A stretch of DNA of 64,000 nucleotides from Treponema sp. (GTDB taxonomy: Bacteria > Spirochaetota > Spirochaetia > Treponematales > Treponemataceae), in contig JAIKYZ010000105.1 of assembly GCA_024682655.1 (NCBI GenBank), forward strand, positions 1-64,000. The letters run 5' to 3'. How positions within the stretch are numbered: position 1 is the stretch's first letter; each line of letters starts with the position of its first letter. The notes under the pieces are model-generated. The model was not told the DNA's origin and did no database searches. It saw nothing but the letters and a program-made list of their open reading frames with translations. Below are positions 51,181-60,924 of this stretch, one piece after another. The position numbers and the translations under genes are program-made.

Positions 51181-53307
51181 ATGACTGATTTTTCAATTTC
51201 CAGCGGGAAACCTTCAGTTTTAGGATCAGTGCTTACAGCTAAAGGCGTGAATTTCTCAATTTATAGTAAGAATGCAACTAAGGTTCGACTTTGCCTTTTT
51301 GATTCAGATATTGCAGCTCAGCCTTGCCAGTTTTTTGATTTTAATCCAGAAATTAATAAAACCGGGGATATCTGGCACCTTGAAGTAATTGGTGCAAAAG
51401 CCGGTACAATGTATTTATATCAGGTTGATGGACCTTATGAGCCAACAAATGGTTTTAGATATAATTTTCACAAGTATCTTTTAGATCCACATGCAAAGGC
51501 TTTTACAATAGGTTCTGTTTTTAGAAGTTATAATAATCAGCATAAAAAGGGTTTTCTTTCCAATTCACAGGGGGAACTTCAAGATCTTTCTGACTTTCCA
51601 AAATGTGTTGTCGTAGATGATGATTTTGACTGGGAAGGAGATAAACCTCTTAATTATCCTCTGGATAAGACTATAATTTACGAAACTCATGTAAAAGGCT
51701 TTACTGCCTCAAAAACATCTGGAATAGAGCCGGAAATTGCAGGAACTTATAAGGCTTTTACACGAAAAATTGATTATCTAAAAGAATTAGGAATTACTTC
51801 TGTTGAATTGCTTCCAATTTTTGAATTTGACGAAAACGAAAATGGAAATACAAATCCTAGAACCGGAGAAAAACTGGTAAATTACTGGGGCTATTCTACA
51901 ATCGGTTTCTTTGCCCCAAAAACTTCTTATGCCTCTGACCGTTCCCCAGGTGGTCCTGTAAGAGAATTTAAACAAATGGTAAAAGAATTACACAAGGCGG
52001 GAATTGAAGTAATTCTTGATGTTGTTTATAACCACACTGCCGAAGGAAATGAACACGGCTATACTTTTGAATTCCGCGGCCTGCAGAATAATGTTTATTA
52101 TTCCCTGCCAGTAAATGACAAGCAGTATTACATGAATTTTTCTGGTTGTGGAAATTCCATGAATTGTAATCATCCGGTAACAGAACAATTTATTCTTGAT
52201 AGTTTACGTTACTGGGTTTTGGAAATGCACGTTGACGGTTTCCGTTTTGACTTGGCTTCTATTTTAACAAGAGGTCCAAATGGTGCTCCCTGGGATGTAC
52301 CGCCTCTTACTTATGCAATTAGCCAGGATCCAATTCTTGCAAACACTAAAATTATTGCCGAGGCTTGGGATGCTGCGGGGCTTTATCAGGTGGGTGGATT
52401 TCCTGCCGGAGAAAATAATCGCTGGTGTGAGTGGAATGGTCGTTTTAGGGATGATTTAAGACGTTTTGTTCGCGGCGATGAAAAATCTGCTACTGCCGCT
52501 GCAACTAGAATCGCGGGTTCTTCTGATTTATATAATAATCAGGGCCGTTCTCCACTGGCTTCAATAAATTTTATTACCGCCCACGATGGATTTACCTTAA
52601 ACGATCAGGTTAGTTACAACGGAAAACACAATGACGAAAACGGCGAAAATAATCGCGATGGTTCAGATGATAATTTAAGTTACAATCACGGTTTTGAAGG
52701 GGAATGTACAAATCCTAAAATCGAAAGCCTCAGACTTAAAAAAATAAAATCTTCTCTGATGTATCTTATTTTATCTCAGGGAGTTCCAATGTTACTGGGT
52801 GGCGACGAAATGCGCCGAACTCAGAGGGGAAATAATAATGCCTACTGCCAGGATAACGAAATTTCCTGGTATGACTGGAATCTTGCGGTAAAAAATAAAG
52901 GCCTCATAAGATTTACTTCTTTACTGATTAATCTTAGAAAAAAGCACAATATTTTTAGCCGCAAAAGATATTATAAAGAAAGTTATGATAAAGAAACTGT
53001 ACCAGATATCAACTGGCTGGATATAAATGCAAAAGTTCCAGACTGGAATAAAGCAGACCGTTTCTTAGCATTTAAATTAAACGGAAAAGATTCGGACAAC
53101 AGTTTTTATATTGCAACAAACACAGATATTTATGATTTAACAATAACTTTGCCTGCTACCCGGGAAAATCACAGGTGGTACCGATTACTTGATACCTGTC
53201 TGGATAGCCCTGAAGATATTCTTGAAGAAGGTAAAGAGGAATTGCTTACTGAACAGAGACGTTATGTACTTGTAGCGGGCTGTTCAATAATTTTGATAAG
53301 TAAATAG
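51181..53307 (+). CDS. glgX: Glycogen debranching enzyme (GH13, GlgX type)
   Basis: A 708-residue enzyme that hydrolyses alpha-1,6 branches left after phosphorylase action. N-terminal CBM48-like domain (about 1-130), then the GH13 barrel: VVYNHTAEGN (region I), VDGFRFDLAS with the nucleophile Asp (region II), IIAEAWDAAG with the acid/base Glu (region III) and FITAHDGFTLND (region IV). The C-terminal domain ends with SKWYRLLDT-like all-beta sequence. No signal peptide. Followed by glgP, so the two make a glycogen breakdown pair; synthesis genes are elsewhere. Confidence 0.94.
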   Translation: MTDFSISSGKPSVLGSVLTAKGVNFSIYSKNATKVRLCLFDSDIAAQPCQFFDFNPEINKTGDIWHLEVIGAKAGTMYLYQVDGPYEPTNGFRYNFHKYLLDPHAKAFTIGSVFRSYNNQHKKGFLSNSQGELQDLSDFPKCVVVDDDFDWEGDKPLNYPLDKTIIYETHVKGFTASKTSGIEPEIAGTYKAFTRKIDYLKELGITSVELLPIFEFDENENGNTNPRTGEKLVNYWGYSTIGFFAPKTSYASDRSPGGPVREFKQMVKELHKAGIEVILDVVYNHTAEGNEHGYTFEFRGLQNNVYYSLPVNDKQYYMNFSGCGNSMNCNHPVTEQFILDSLRYWVLEMHVDGFRFDLASILTRGPNGAPWDVPPLTYAISQDPILANTKIIAEAWDAAGLYQVGGFPAGENNRWCEWNGRFRDDLRRFVRGDEKSATAAATRIAGSSDLYNNQGRSPLASINFITAHDGFTLNDQVSYNGKHNDENGENNRDGSDDNLSYNHGFEGECTNPKIESLRLKKIKSSLMYLILSQGVPMLLGGDEMRRTQRGNNNAYCQDNEISWYDWNLAVKNKGLIRFTSLLINLRKKHNIFSRKRYYKESYDKETVPDINWLDINAKVPDWNKADRFLAFKLNGKDSDNSFYIATNTDIYDLTITLPATRENHRWYRLLDTCLDSPEDILEEGKEELLTEQRRYVLVAGCSIILISK

Positions 53308-53340
53308 AAATAGTAAATATTTGCTGTCAATTGAAAAGGC

Positions 53341-53484
53341 TATTAAAACACTGTAAACTTTTATTTATTAAAAATTACAGGTGTTATAAAAAAAAATTCA
53401 GAGTTTAATAAATTCTGATTATAAGGGATTCGTTAAAGCGAATTAGATTGTAATCCTAGTGTATAAAGTTATAAGGAGATACGA
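53341..53484 (+). promoter_or_regulatory. Structured glgX-glgP intergenic leader
   Basis: AACACTGTAA (53347-53356) can pair with TTACAGGTGTT (53375-53385) around an AT-rich inner stem. A second small structure, GGGATTCG with CGAATT and AATCCT (53425-53455), precedes AAGGAG (53473-53478). TATAAA at 53385-53390 could be a glgP -10. No terminator T-run was found after glgX. Confidence 0.35.
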
Positions 53485-55932
53485 ATGGAATTTGACGTAG
53501 AAGAGTTTAAAGAAAACCTTTCTGCCCGTTTACGCAGACAGTATGGAAAGGATATTTCACAGGCAAACAAACATGACTTATTTGATGCAGTTTCTGCTTC
53601 GGTATTAGAAATAATTATGCCAAATTGGATGGCAACTCGTGCAGAATATGAAAAAAAGCCAACAAAACAGCTTTATTATTTATCAGCAGAATTTTTGATG
53701 GGTCGAGCTTTAAGTAACAATCTTATTAATGCAGGTATTAAAGATGCAGTAAAAGATGTTCTTAAAGAAATGAACATTGATTTTGATATGATTGAAGATG
53801 AAGAGCCAGATGCTGGTCTTGGAAATGGTGGTCTTGGTCGACTTGCAGCCTGTTTCCTTGATTCCCTGGCAACTCTTGATTATCCGGGACATGGTTATGG
53901 TATCCGCTATGAATATGGTATGTTTGAACAGAAAATCGAAGACGGATATCAGGTTGAATATCCAGATAACTGGTTAAAACACCGTGATCCATGGGAAATT
54001 AAACGTTCTGACCTTGCAGTTACTGTAAAATTTGGAGGAACAATTGCCTATGGTAGAACTCCAGATGGTCAGCCTTCTTTCCATATCGAAAATGCAGAAG
54101 AAATTACAGCTACTCCTTACGATATGCCAATTCTTGGTTACGATACAAAAACTGTAAACACTTTACGTTTATGGCAGGCTTCTAGTCCTAACGGTTTTGA
54201 TTTACAGCTTTTTAATAATATGGAATATAACCGCGCTGTAGAACGTCAGAATTCTGCAGAAAATATCAGCCGCGTCCTTTATCCAAATGATAATGGACCT
54301 TCTGGAAAGGCTTTACGTCTAAAACAGCAGTATTTCTTCTCTTCAGCTTCATTACAGGATTTAGTTCGCCATTATGTTGCTGATTATGGTACAGATTTTT
54401 CTAAATTCTCAGATTTACACGTAATTCAGTTGAATGATACTCACCCTGTAGTTGCAATTCCAGAATTAATGAGAATCCTTATGGATGATTATAATGTTGG
54501 CTGGGATGAAGCATGGAATGTAGTTACTCATACTTTTGCTTACACAAATCATACAATTCTTGCAGAAGCTTTGGAAAAATGGCCAATTTCAATTTTCCAG
54601 GGACTTTTGCCACGTATTTATCAGATTGTAGAAGAAATCAACCGTCGTTTAGTTATTGAATTGCGCGAAAAATTCCCTAACGATTATTACAAACATGAAC
54701 ATATGGCTATTATCCACAATAACATGGTTTATATGGCCTGGATGGCTATTCACTCATGTTTTAGTGTAAACGGTGTTGCTGAACTTCATACAGAATTGCT
54801 TAAAAATGTTGAATTAAAAGACTGGTATGCAATTTACCCAGAAAAATTCAACAATAAGACAAATGGTATTACTCAAAGAAGATGGTGTCTTAATGCAAAT
54901 CCTCAGCTTGCTAAATTTATTACAGATAGAATTGGTCATGGCTGGGAAAAAGATTTAACAAAACTCAAAGAACTTGAAAAATTCATTGATGATAAAGATT
55001 CAATCAAAGAACTTATTAGAATTAAGGTAGAAAATAAACAGGCTTTGGCAGATTACCTTAAACACACTCAGAATGAATTCCTTGATCCAGAATCAATTTT
55101 TGATGTTCAGGTAAAACGTCTTCATGAATATAAACGCCAGCTCTTGAATATTCTTAATGTAATGTACCTTTACAATAAGATTGTTGATGATCCAAGTTAT
55201 AATCCACCTGCAAGAACTTTCATTTTTGGTGCAAAGGCTGCTTCTGGATATCGTCGTGCTAAATCAATCATCAAACTTATTAATACTGTTGCAGAAAGAA
55301 TTAACAATGACCGCCGTGTTCGTGGTAAATTACGCGTTGTCTTTGTAGAAAACTACCGTGTTTCTGTTGCCGAAAAGATTTTCCCTGCCGCAGATGTTTC
55401 TGAACAGATTTCTACTGCTGGACTTGAAGCTTCTGGTACTTCAAACATGAAGTTTATGCTCAATGGTGCTTTGACTCTTGGAACAATGGACGGAGCAAAT
55501 ATCGAAATCTTTGAAGAAGCAGGTAAAGAAAACGGCTTTGTATTTGGTCTTTTGACAGAAGAAATCAAGAAGATGGAAGCTGAACACTCTTACAATCCTC
55601 AGGATTATCTTGATAGAAATCCAGGCCTTGCTAAAGTTGTTAAACAGCTTATTGATGGAACTTATGATCCAACACATCAGTTGTTCAAAGAATTACACGA
55701 TTCTTTAATCTACGGTGTAGAAGGTCAGCGTCCTGATGTTTACTATGTACTTGCAGACTTTGATTCTTATACTCAGGCCCGTGAAAAAATTGCCACTGTT
55801 TACCAGGACAAAGAAAAATGGGCAAAAATGGCTTTGAAGAATATTGCTAATTCCGGCAAATTCTCATCTGACCGTACAATCGAAGATTATGTAAGAGACA
55901 TCTGGCATTTGGACAGAGTTGTTCTTGATTAA
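53485..55932 (+). CDS. glgP: Glycogen/maltodextrin phosphorylase
   Basis: Releases glucose-1-phosphate from glycogen ends; a pyridoxal phosphate enzyme (GT35). 815 residues, full family length. YYLSAEFLMGRALSNNL at the N-terminus, and the PLP lysine region EASGTSNMKFMLNGALTLGTMDGAN near 650. Regulatory phosphorylation site of eukaryotic enzymes is absent, as usual in bacteria. AAGGAG is 6 bases before the ATG. Works with the upstream glgX; a terminator follows. Confidence 0.97.
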   Translation: MEFDVEEFKENLSARLRRQYGKDISQANKHDLFDAVSASVLEIIMPNWMATRAEYEKKPTKQLYYLSAEFLMGRALSNNLINAGIKDAVKDVLKEMNIDFDMIEDEEPDAGLGNGGLGRLAACFLDSLATLDYPGHGYGIRYEYGMFEQKIEDGYQVEYPDNWLKHRDPWEIKRSDLAVTVKFGGTIAYGRTPDGQPSFHIENAEEITATPYDMPILGYDTKTVNTLRLWQASSPNGFDLQLFNNMEYNRAVERQNSAENISRVLYPNDNGPSGKALRLKQQYFFSSASLQDLVRHYVADYGTDFSKFSDLHVIQLNDTHPVVAIPELMRILMDDYNVGWDEAWNVVTHTFAYTNHTILAEALEKWPISIFQGLLPRIYQIVEEINRRLVIELREKFPNDYYKHEHMAIIHNNMVYMAWMAIHSCFSVNGVAELHTELLKNVELKDWYAIYPEKFNNKTNGITQRRWCLNANPQLAKFITDRIGHGWEKDLTKLKELEKFIDDKDSIKELIRIKVENKQALADYLKHTQNEFLDPESIFDVQVKRLHEYKRQLLNILNVMYLYNKIVDDPSYNPPARTFIFGAKAASGYRRAKSIIKLINTVAERINNDRRVRGKLRVVFVENYRVSVAEKIFPAADVSEQISTAGLEASGTSNMKFMLNGALTLGTMDGANIEIFEEAGKENGFVFGLLTEEIKKMEAEHSYNPQDYLDRNPGLAKVVKQLIDGTYDPTHQLFKELHDSLIYGVEGQRPDVYYVLADFDSYTQAREKIATVYQDKEKWAKMALKNIANSGKFSSDRTIEDYVRDIWHLDRVVLD

Positions 55933-55948
55933 TCATAATTAAAGACAG

Positions 55949-55989
55949 AAAATCCGCAGGTTTGAGTAAAATCTGCGGATTTTTTTTAT
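55949..55989 (+). terminator. glgP terminator
   Basis: AATCCGCAG pairs with CTGCGGATT around a 13-base loop, with eight T following. Confidence 0.92.
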
Positions 55990-56078
55990 CTTTTACTTGT
56001 AAAAAATTGCATAAATATACAGTTTTTATTGCATAAAAATACATTTTGATGTATATTTTCCTCAAAAGGGGTATATTT

Positions 56079-56879
56079 ATGAAGAAAATTATCGCTATTT
56101 TATTAGTAGCAGGTCTTTGTTTTTCTACAGTTACTGCTGCAAAAAAAAGTAAAAAATCAAAGAAAGCAGAAGTAAAAATCACTTCTATTGCTGACCTTGA
56201 TGGTAAAAAAATTGGCTGCCAGAGCGGAACAACAGGTGAAGCTTGGGTAAGTGAAAATGTAAAAGATGTAAAACTTTCATCTTTCAAATCTGCAATTGAC
56301 GCTGCTTTGGATCTTAAGGCTGGAGCAATTGATGCAGTAGTTATTGATGAACTTCCTGCAATGGAAATTGTAAAGAGAAATTCTGATTTAGTAATTGTAC
56401 GCGATCCATACTTTGCTGAAAATAAAGAAGAATATGCAATTGCCGTTAAAAAAGGAAATCCTGATCTTTTAGCTCAGATCAATTCTACAATTGCTGTAAT
56501 GAAAGAAAATGGTGAATATGAAGATTTAGTAAATGCTTTTATGCCAACAGATGGAAAAATCGTAATTCCTACAGTAGAAGCAGTTACATCTGATTCAGTA
56601 TTAAAACTTGGTACAAACGCTGCTTTCCCTCCATTTGAATATGTAAATGGTCGTGATGTAGTTGGTTTTGATATTACAATGGGACAGAAAATTGCATTGA
56701 AGGGGGGGCAGACTCTTGAAGTAGTTGATATGGCTTTTGACAGTCTTATTCCTGCTCTTCAGGCTGAAACAATTGACTTTATTGCTGCTGGTATGTCTGT
56801 AACAGAAGAAAGAAAGAAGAACGTTGATTTCTCAGATCCATACTTTGCTTCTGAACAGGTTATCATTGTAAGAAAATAA
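56079..56879 (+). CDS. Amino-acid ABC transporter binding protein, circularly permuted
   Basis: 266 residues: signal peptide about 1-20, a lysine-rich linker KKSKKSKK, then family 3 solute-binding protein segments in reversed order. Residues 35-158 (SIADLDGKKIGCQSGTTGE to GEYEDLVNAF) match what is normally the second half, and 173-266 (LKLGTNAAFPPFEYVNG to DPYFASEQVIIVRK) match what is normally the first half. The normal hinge connection between VIVVRK and the SIxDLxGKKIG block has become the new termini. All core ligand-site blocks appear to be kept. The start is the ATG at 56079 with AAGGGG upstream. Permease and ATPase genes follow. Confidence 0.85.
   Translation: MKKIIAILLVAGLCFSTVTAAKKSKKSKKAEVKITSIADLDGKKIGCQSGTTGEAWVSENVKDVKLSSFKSAIDAALDLKAGAIDAVVIDELPAMEIVKRNSDLVIVRDPYFAENKEEYAIAVKKGNPDLLAQINSTIAVMKENGEYEDLVNAFMPTDGKIVIPTVEAVTSDSVLKLGTNAAFPPFEYVNGRDVVGFDITMGQKIALKGGQTLEVVDMAFDSLIPALQAETIDFIAAGMSVTEERKKNVDFSDPYFASEQVIIVRK
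56702..56708 (+). repeat. G7 tract inside the binding-protein gene
   Basis: Seven G encode Lys-Gly-Gly at residues 208-210. The frame is open as given. Slippage would truncate the last third of the protein. Confidence 0.7.
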
Positions 56880-56918
56880 GTATTTAGAAAAACTAACAAT
56901 TTCTAATTTTTCTTAGAT

Positions 56919-56948
56919 TGGGCAGTATTTAAATACTGCCCTTTTTTC
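56919..56948 (+). terminator. Terminator between binding-protein and permease genes
   Basis: GGGCAGTATTT and AAATACTGCCC form a perfect 22-base palindrome followed by six T. It probably keeps binding protein mRNA in excess over the permease. TATAAT at 56951-56956 offers a new promoter after it. Confidence 0.88.
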
Positions 56949-56989
56949 TTTATAATTTAATTCAAGTTTTATTACTTTTAGGAGTTATC

Positions 56990-57655
56990 GTGTTTCAACA
57001 AATTTATGACACCTTAATTTCAGGACAAAGTTACATGCTTATTCTGGAAGGTCTTGGTGTAACTCTATTAATTGCCATCTGCGCTATTCTGATTGGAACT
57101 GTACTTGGTTTTTCCTTTGCCTTGATGAAGATTTCAGACAGTAAGCTTCTTAGATTTATAGCTAATCTTTATACAACAGTTTTAAGGGGTATTCCTCTTG
57201 CTACTCAGTTGATGATTTTCTACTTTGTAATTTTTGCTCCTTTACGCTGGCCTAGATTACTTGTAGCTATAATTTCTTATGGTTTGAATTCAGGTGCCTA
57301 TTGTACAGAAATCTTCCGTGCCGGTATTCAGGGAGTTGATATTGGACAGACAGAGGCAGGTAGATCTTTAGGTCTTTCTAAATGGCAGACACTTTTTAAG
57401 ATTGTTTTTCCTCAGGCAATAAAATCAAGTCTTCCAACTTACACAAGTGAATTCATTGTTTTAATCAAGGAAACTTCAGTTGCAAGTTTTATTGCTGTTC
57501 AAGATATGACAAAAGCCGGAGATATGATTCGTAATGCGACCTACAACGCATGGATTCCATTATTAACCTGTGCAATCATTTATTTGATTTTGACAGTTGG
57601 TCTTACAAAGATTTTTGGACTTCTAGAAAAAAGGTTGGCAAAAAGTGACAGATAA
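56990..57655 (+). CDS. Amino-acid ABC transporter permease (HisMQ family)
   Basis: A 221-residue inner-membrane permease with five hydrophobic segments. The N-terminal [23 protein letters not shown] and the EAA loop ([28 protein letters not shown], near 120-148) identify a polar amino-acid uptake permease. GTG start at 56990, 5 bases after GGAG. Overlaps the ATPase gene by 11 bases. A single permease gene suggests a homodimer. Confidence 0.93.
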   Translation: MFQQIYDTLISGQSYMLILEGLGVTLLIAICAILIGTVLGFSFALMKISDSKLLRFIANLYTTVLRGIPLATQLMIFYFVIFAPLRWPRLLVAIISYGLNSGAYCTEIFRAGIQGVDIGQTEAGRSLGLSKWQTLFKIVFPQAIKSSLPTYTSEFIVLIKETSVASFIAVQDMTKAGDMIRNATYNAWIPLLTCAIIYLILTVGLTKIFGLLEKRLAKSDR

Positions 57656-58382
57656 GGTTTTGATTAAAGTAAATAATTTAAAAATCAGTTTTGGTGATTT
57701 ACATGTTTTAAAAGATGTTTCCATTGATATTAAAGAAGGAGAAAAAATTGTAGTAATTGGTCCTTCGGGTTCTGGAAAATCTACTTTTTTAAGATGCTTA
57801 AATAGATTGGAAAATCCAACTGGTGGACATATTATATTTGAAGGCCAGGATCTTACAGATAAAAAGGTAAATCTTGATAAATGCCGGCAGAAAATGGGTA
57901 TGGTATTCCAGCATTTTAATCTTTTTCCACATTTGACAGTTCTGGAAAATATAATGCTTGCCCCACTTACCCTTAAATTAAAAAGCCCGGAAGAAGCAAA
58001 AAGTCAGGCTCTTGAATTATTGGATAGAGTAGGCTTGGTTGATAAGGCCGATACTTATCCTTCTACTTTGAGTGGTGGTCAAAAACAGAGAATCGCAATT
58101 GTCCGCTCCCTTGCTATGAACCCAGAAGTTCTTTTATTTGATGAACCAACTTCAGCTTTGGATCCAGAAATGGTTGGCGAAGTTTTGCAGGTAATTAAAA
58201 ATCTTGCAAAAGAAGGTATGACCATGGTAGTTGTAACTCACGAAATGGGATTTGCCCGCGAAGTTGCCGATAGAGTTTTATTTATGGACGGTGGTTATAT
58301 TGGAGAAGAGGGAAGTCCAGAGGCTATTTTTACCCAGCCTAAGAGCCCTCGTTTACAGCAATTCTTAAAGGCAGTTTTGTAA
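57645..58382 (+). CDS. Amino-acid ABC transporter ATPase (GlnQ-like)
   Basis: 245 residues. Walker [10 protein letters not shown] (near 36-44), Q-loop [17 protein letters not shown], signature LSGGQKQR, Walker [12 protein letters not shown] and the H-loop VVTHEMGFA are complete. High similarity to polar amino-acid importers of the GlnQ/HisP type. Coupled to the permease through an 11-base overlap. The substrate is likely a polar amino acid, by family only. Confidence 0.95.
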   Translation: MTDKVLIKVNNLKISFGDLHVLKDVSIDIKEGEKIVVIGPSGSGKSTFLRCLNRLENPTGGHIIFEGQDLTDKKVNLDKCRQKMGMVFQHFNLFPHLTVLENIMLAPLTLKLKSPEEAKSQALELLDRVGLVDKADTYPSTLSGGQKQRIAIVRSLAMNPEVLLFDEPTSALDPEMVGEVLQVIKNLAKEGMTMVVVTHEMGFAREVADRVLFMDGGYIGEEGSPEAIFTQPKSPRLQQFLKAVL

Positions 58383-58409
58383 AAAATTACAGTTTTGCCT
58401 GTTAAAGGA

Positions 58410-58443
58410 AAAAAGCAGTTTCTTTCGAAACTGCTTTTTTTTT
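58410..58443 (+). terminator. Terminator of the ABC transporter operon
   Basis: AAGCAGTTTC pairs with GAAACTGCTT around TTTC, followed by nine or more T. The A-run before the stem could let it serve convergent groS too. Confidence 0.92.
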
Positions 58444-58459
58444 CGCTCTAAAAAATATT

Positions 58460-58732
58460 TTACTCTACAATTGCGATTACATCTTCCATTTTAAGAATAA
58501 GATGATCTTCACCGTCGATCTTAAGCTGTGTTCCAGCATATTTATCGTACATGATTCTATCACCTTTCTTTACAGAAATCTTAACCTTGTCAGTTCCAGG
58601 TCCAACTTCTACAACTGTTGCTGTCTGAGTTTTTTCCTGTGCTGCTTCTGGAATAATAAGTCCGCTTGCAGTTTTAGTTTCTGCTTTGTCGTTCTTAACA
58701 AGAATTCTGTCTGCTAATGGTTTAATTTTCAT
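58460..58732 (-). CDS. groS: Co-chaperonin GroES
   Basis: 90 residues. KIKPLADRILVKN at the start, the mobile loop (ETKTASGLIIPEAAQEKTQ) that docks onto GroEL, and DRIMYDKYAGTQLKIDGEDHLILKMEDVIAIVE at the end are typical. The ATG at 58732 has GAGG upstream; longer in-frame extensions are rejected. groL is not adjacent on either side, unlike most bacteria. No CIRCE element was noticed in the short upstream region. Confidence 0.95.
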   Translation of the reverse strand: MKIKPLADRILVKNDKAETKTASGLIIPEAAQEKTQTATVVEVGPGTDKVKISVKKGDRIMYDKYAGTQLKIDGEDHLILKMEDVIAIVE

Positions 58733-58804
58733 ATTTATACCTCTTTTATCTTCAATCAATATAATTAAGATAATAATTCAAAATCTAAATCGTCAAGTAA
58801 AAAA

Positions 58805-60904
58805 TTATGCACTTTTCTGGGCTTTTTTGGTTTTGATTTTCTTAACAATAATTTGATAGCTAATCAAAATTGCCATAAATATAAGTCCAAAAATATCTGT
58901 CTTTGTTTCTGGAATTACACAAAGAAGACCTGCAATTATAAATAAAACTCTTTCAATAATATCAAAAGTCTTAATTAATTTTTTAGATTTTTTACTTCCA
59001 TGGAAGATTCCTGTAAATGCAAAGCCATAACCTTCAAGTCCAACACTCATACCAAACATTCCTATTAAAGCTGTTGCGATAATCGAAATAACTCCAAGAG
59101 GGGTAGAATCGATCATAAGCATTCTAGGATTGTAAACAAACATATATGGAATAATAAAGGCTCCTATGGCCAGTTTCGTGGCATTAAAGGCCGTCTTCAT
59201 TGGTTTGGCCCGGGCAATAGCGGCTCCTGCAATTGCGGCTAAGGCAACTGGTGGTGTTACATCGGCAATTATACCAAAGTAGAAGGCAAACATATGGGCT
59301 GCCAGAGGTACAACTCCCAGCTGAATAATTGCTCCAGCGGTAATTGTCGAAGTGATAAGGTAATTGGCGGTTGTAGGAGCTCCCATACCTAAAATAATCG
59401 AAGCTAACATAGTGAATAGAAGGGTTAGGAATAATTTTCCGTGGGCTAAAGAAACAAGTCCTGCTCCAAGTTTAAGTCCTAAACCGGTTAAAGTTACAAT
59501 TCCAATAATAATTCCAGCCATACCACAGGCAATTGCTACCGAAATAATATTTCTGGCGGCGGCACACATAACTTCAAGAATATCTTTACCTCTGAAAGTT
59601 GGTTTGTGACCTTTTGCAATATCTACTAAAGAAACTGACAATCCAATAAGAAGACAGGCAAGAATACCCATAAAGGCAGCGTATACTGCAGTTTTTCCAA
59701 TACAAAGGAAAACAATGATTACAATCAAAGGCAAAATCATATAAGAGCGGAGTAAAAGTGGACCAACTTTTGGAAGCTGTTCACGAGGAAGTCCTTTTAA
59801 TCCAAGTTTTTTAGCTTCAAGGTGTACAGTAATAAAGATTCCAGCAAAATATAAAAGGGCAGGAATAATTGCGGCCTTTACAATTGTGATATAAGGCATT
59901 CCTAAACTTTCTGCCATAAGGAAGGCTGCGGCACCCATGATTGGAGGCATCAACTGTCCACCTGTAGAGGCTGCTGCTTCTACGGCTCCAGCGAATTCTC
60001 CTTTATAGCCCAATTTTTTCATCATTGGGATTGTAAAAGAACCTGAACCAACAGTGTTTGAAACTGAAGAACCAGAAACAGTTCCTAAAAGGGCAGAAGA
60101 TAAAACTGCTACTTTTGCAGGACCTCCACTGGCACCACCGGCAATTGCATTACACAAGTCAATAAAGAACTGTCCAATTCCTGTACGTTCCAGAAGGGCA
60201 CCAAAAAGAATGAAAAGGAAAATAAAAGTAGAACAGGCCCCAATAGGAGTACCCATAATTCCTTCTGTATTGTAAAAAAGATGGCATACTACTCTTTGTA
60301 AAGAATAACCTCTGTGGTGTAAGAAACCTGGCAGGAATTTTCCAATAAAGGCATAAAGCATAAAAACTGCCGCAATAATCATGATTGGAAGACCAACAAT
60401 ACGTCGGCAGCTTTCAAAAAGAATTAATATTCCCACAATTCCAATTATTACATCAAGAACTGTGTTATTACCGGCACGGCTTACTAAAGTGTTCTGAAAA
60501 CCGTGGGCATACATCTGAAAGTTTATAACGATGTAAAGCCAGCATCCGGCACCTGCAAGTCCCAGTGCAACATCATACCAGGGCAGGGTGTTTTTAGGCA
60601 TTTTTTTAGTAGCGGGGAAGAGCAAAAAGGCAAGAAGTTGAACGAAAGCAAGATGGGACGCTCTTAAAACCTGGGCTGGAACATGACCCGAAAGACTTGC
60701 GTAAAGCTGAAAAACTACAAAAATGATGGAAATGACTACAGTAATGTACTGTCTCCAGCATTTATGTTCGCGGTAAGCTTGTTCTCTGTCTAAGTCTTTC
60801 ATTAATTTCTGCATTTCTTTTTCGTTAGTTGTTGGCAGAATGTTCTCGACAGGACCACTGGAGTGCGGATCTTTTTTGCTTTGAGAAGTTTTGTTTTTGT
60901 CCAT
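58805..60904 (-). CDS. TRAP transporter, fused 4TM-12TM permease
   Basis: A 699-residue membrane protein fusing the small (DctQ-like) and large (DctM-like) TRAP subunits. After a hydrophilic 45-residue tail, four hydrophobic segments (about 48-200) precede the large domain, with motifs GSSVSNTVGSGSFTIPMMKKLG and GMGAPTTANYLI characteristic of TAXI-associated TRAP permeases. It uses a sodium or proton gradient to import a carboxylate or related compound. Ribosome binding site AGGAGG. Follows the TAXI binding protein and DUF1850 genes in one transcript. Confidence 0.95.
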   Translation of the reverse strand: MDKNKTSQSKKDPHSSGPVENILPTTNEKEMQKLMKDLDREQAYREHKCWRQYITVVISIIFVVFQLYASLSGHVPAQVLRASHLAFVQLLAFLLFPATKKMPKNTLPWYDVALGLAGAGCWLYIVINFQMYAHGFQNTLVSRAGNNTVLDVIIGIVGILILFESCRRIVGLPIMIIAAVFMLYAFIGKFLPGFLHHRGYSLQRVVCHLFYNTEGIMGTPIGACSTFIFLFILFGALLERTGIGQFFIDLCNAIAGGASGGPAKVAVLSSALLGTVSGSSVSNTVGSGSFTIPMMKKLGYKGEFAGAVEAAASTGGQLMPPIMGAAAFLMAESLGMPYITIVKAAIIPALLYFAGIFITVHLEAKKLGLKGLPREQLPKVGPLLLRSYMILPLIVIIVFLCIGKTAVYAAFMGILACLLIGLSVSLVDIAKGHKPTFRGKDILEVMCAAARNIISVAIACGMAGIIIGIVTLTGLGLKLGAGLVSLAHGKLFLTLLFTMLASIILGMGAPTTANYLITSTITAGAIIQLGVVPLAAHMFAFYFGIIADVTPPVALAAIAGAAIARAKPMKTAFNATKLAIGAFIIPYMFVYNPRMLMIDSTPLGVISIIATALIGMFGMSVGLEGYGFAFTGIFHGSKKSKKLIKTFDIIERVLFIIAGLLCVIPETKTDIFGLIFMAILISYQIIVKKIKTKKAQKSA

Positions 60905-60924
60905 TTGGACCTCCTTTTTTATAA

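Noticed and set aside
56079..56879. Truncated or frameshifted ordinary binding protein
   Set aside because: Both halves are present once, in one frame, with signal peptide first and a stop right after the normal first half; a truncation would lack one half.
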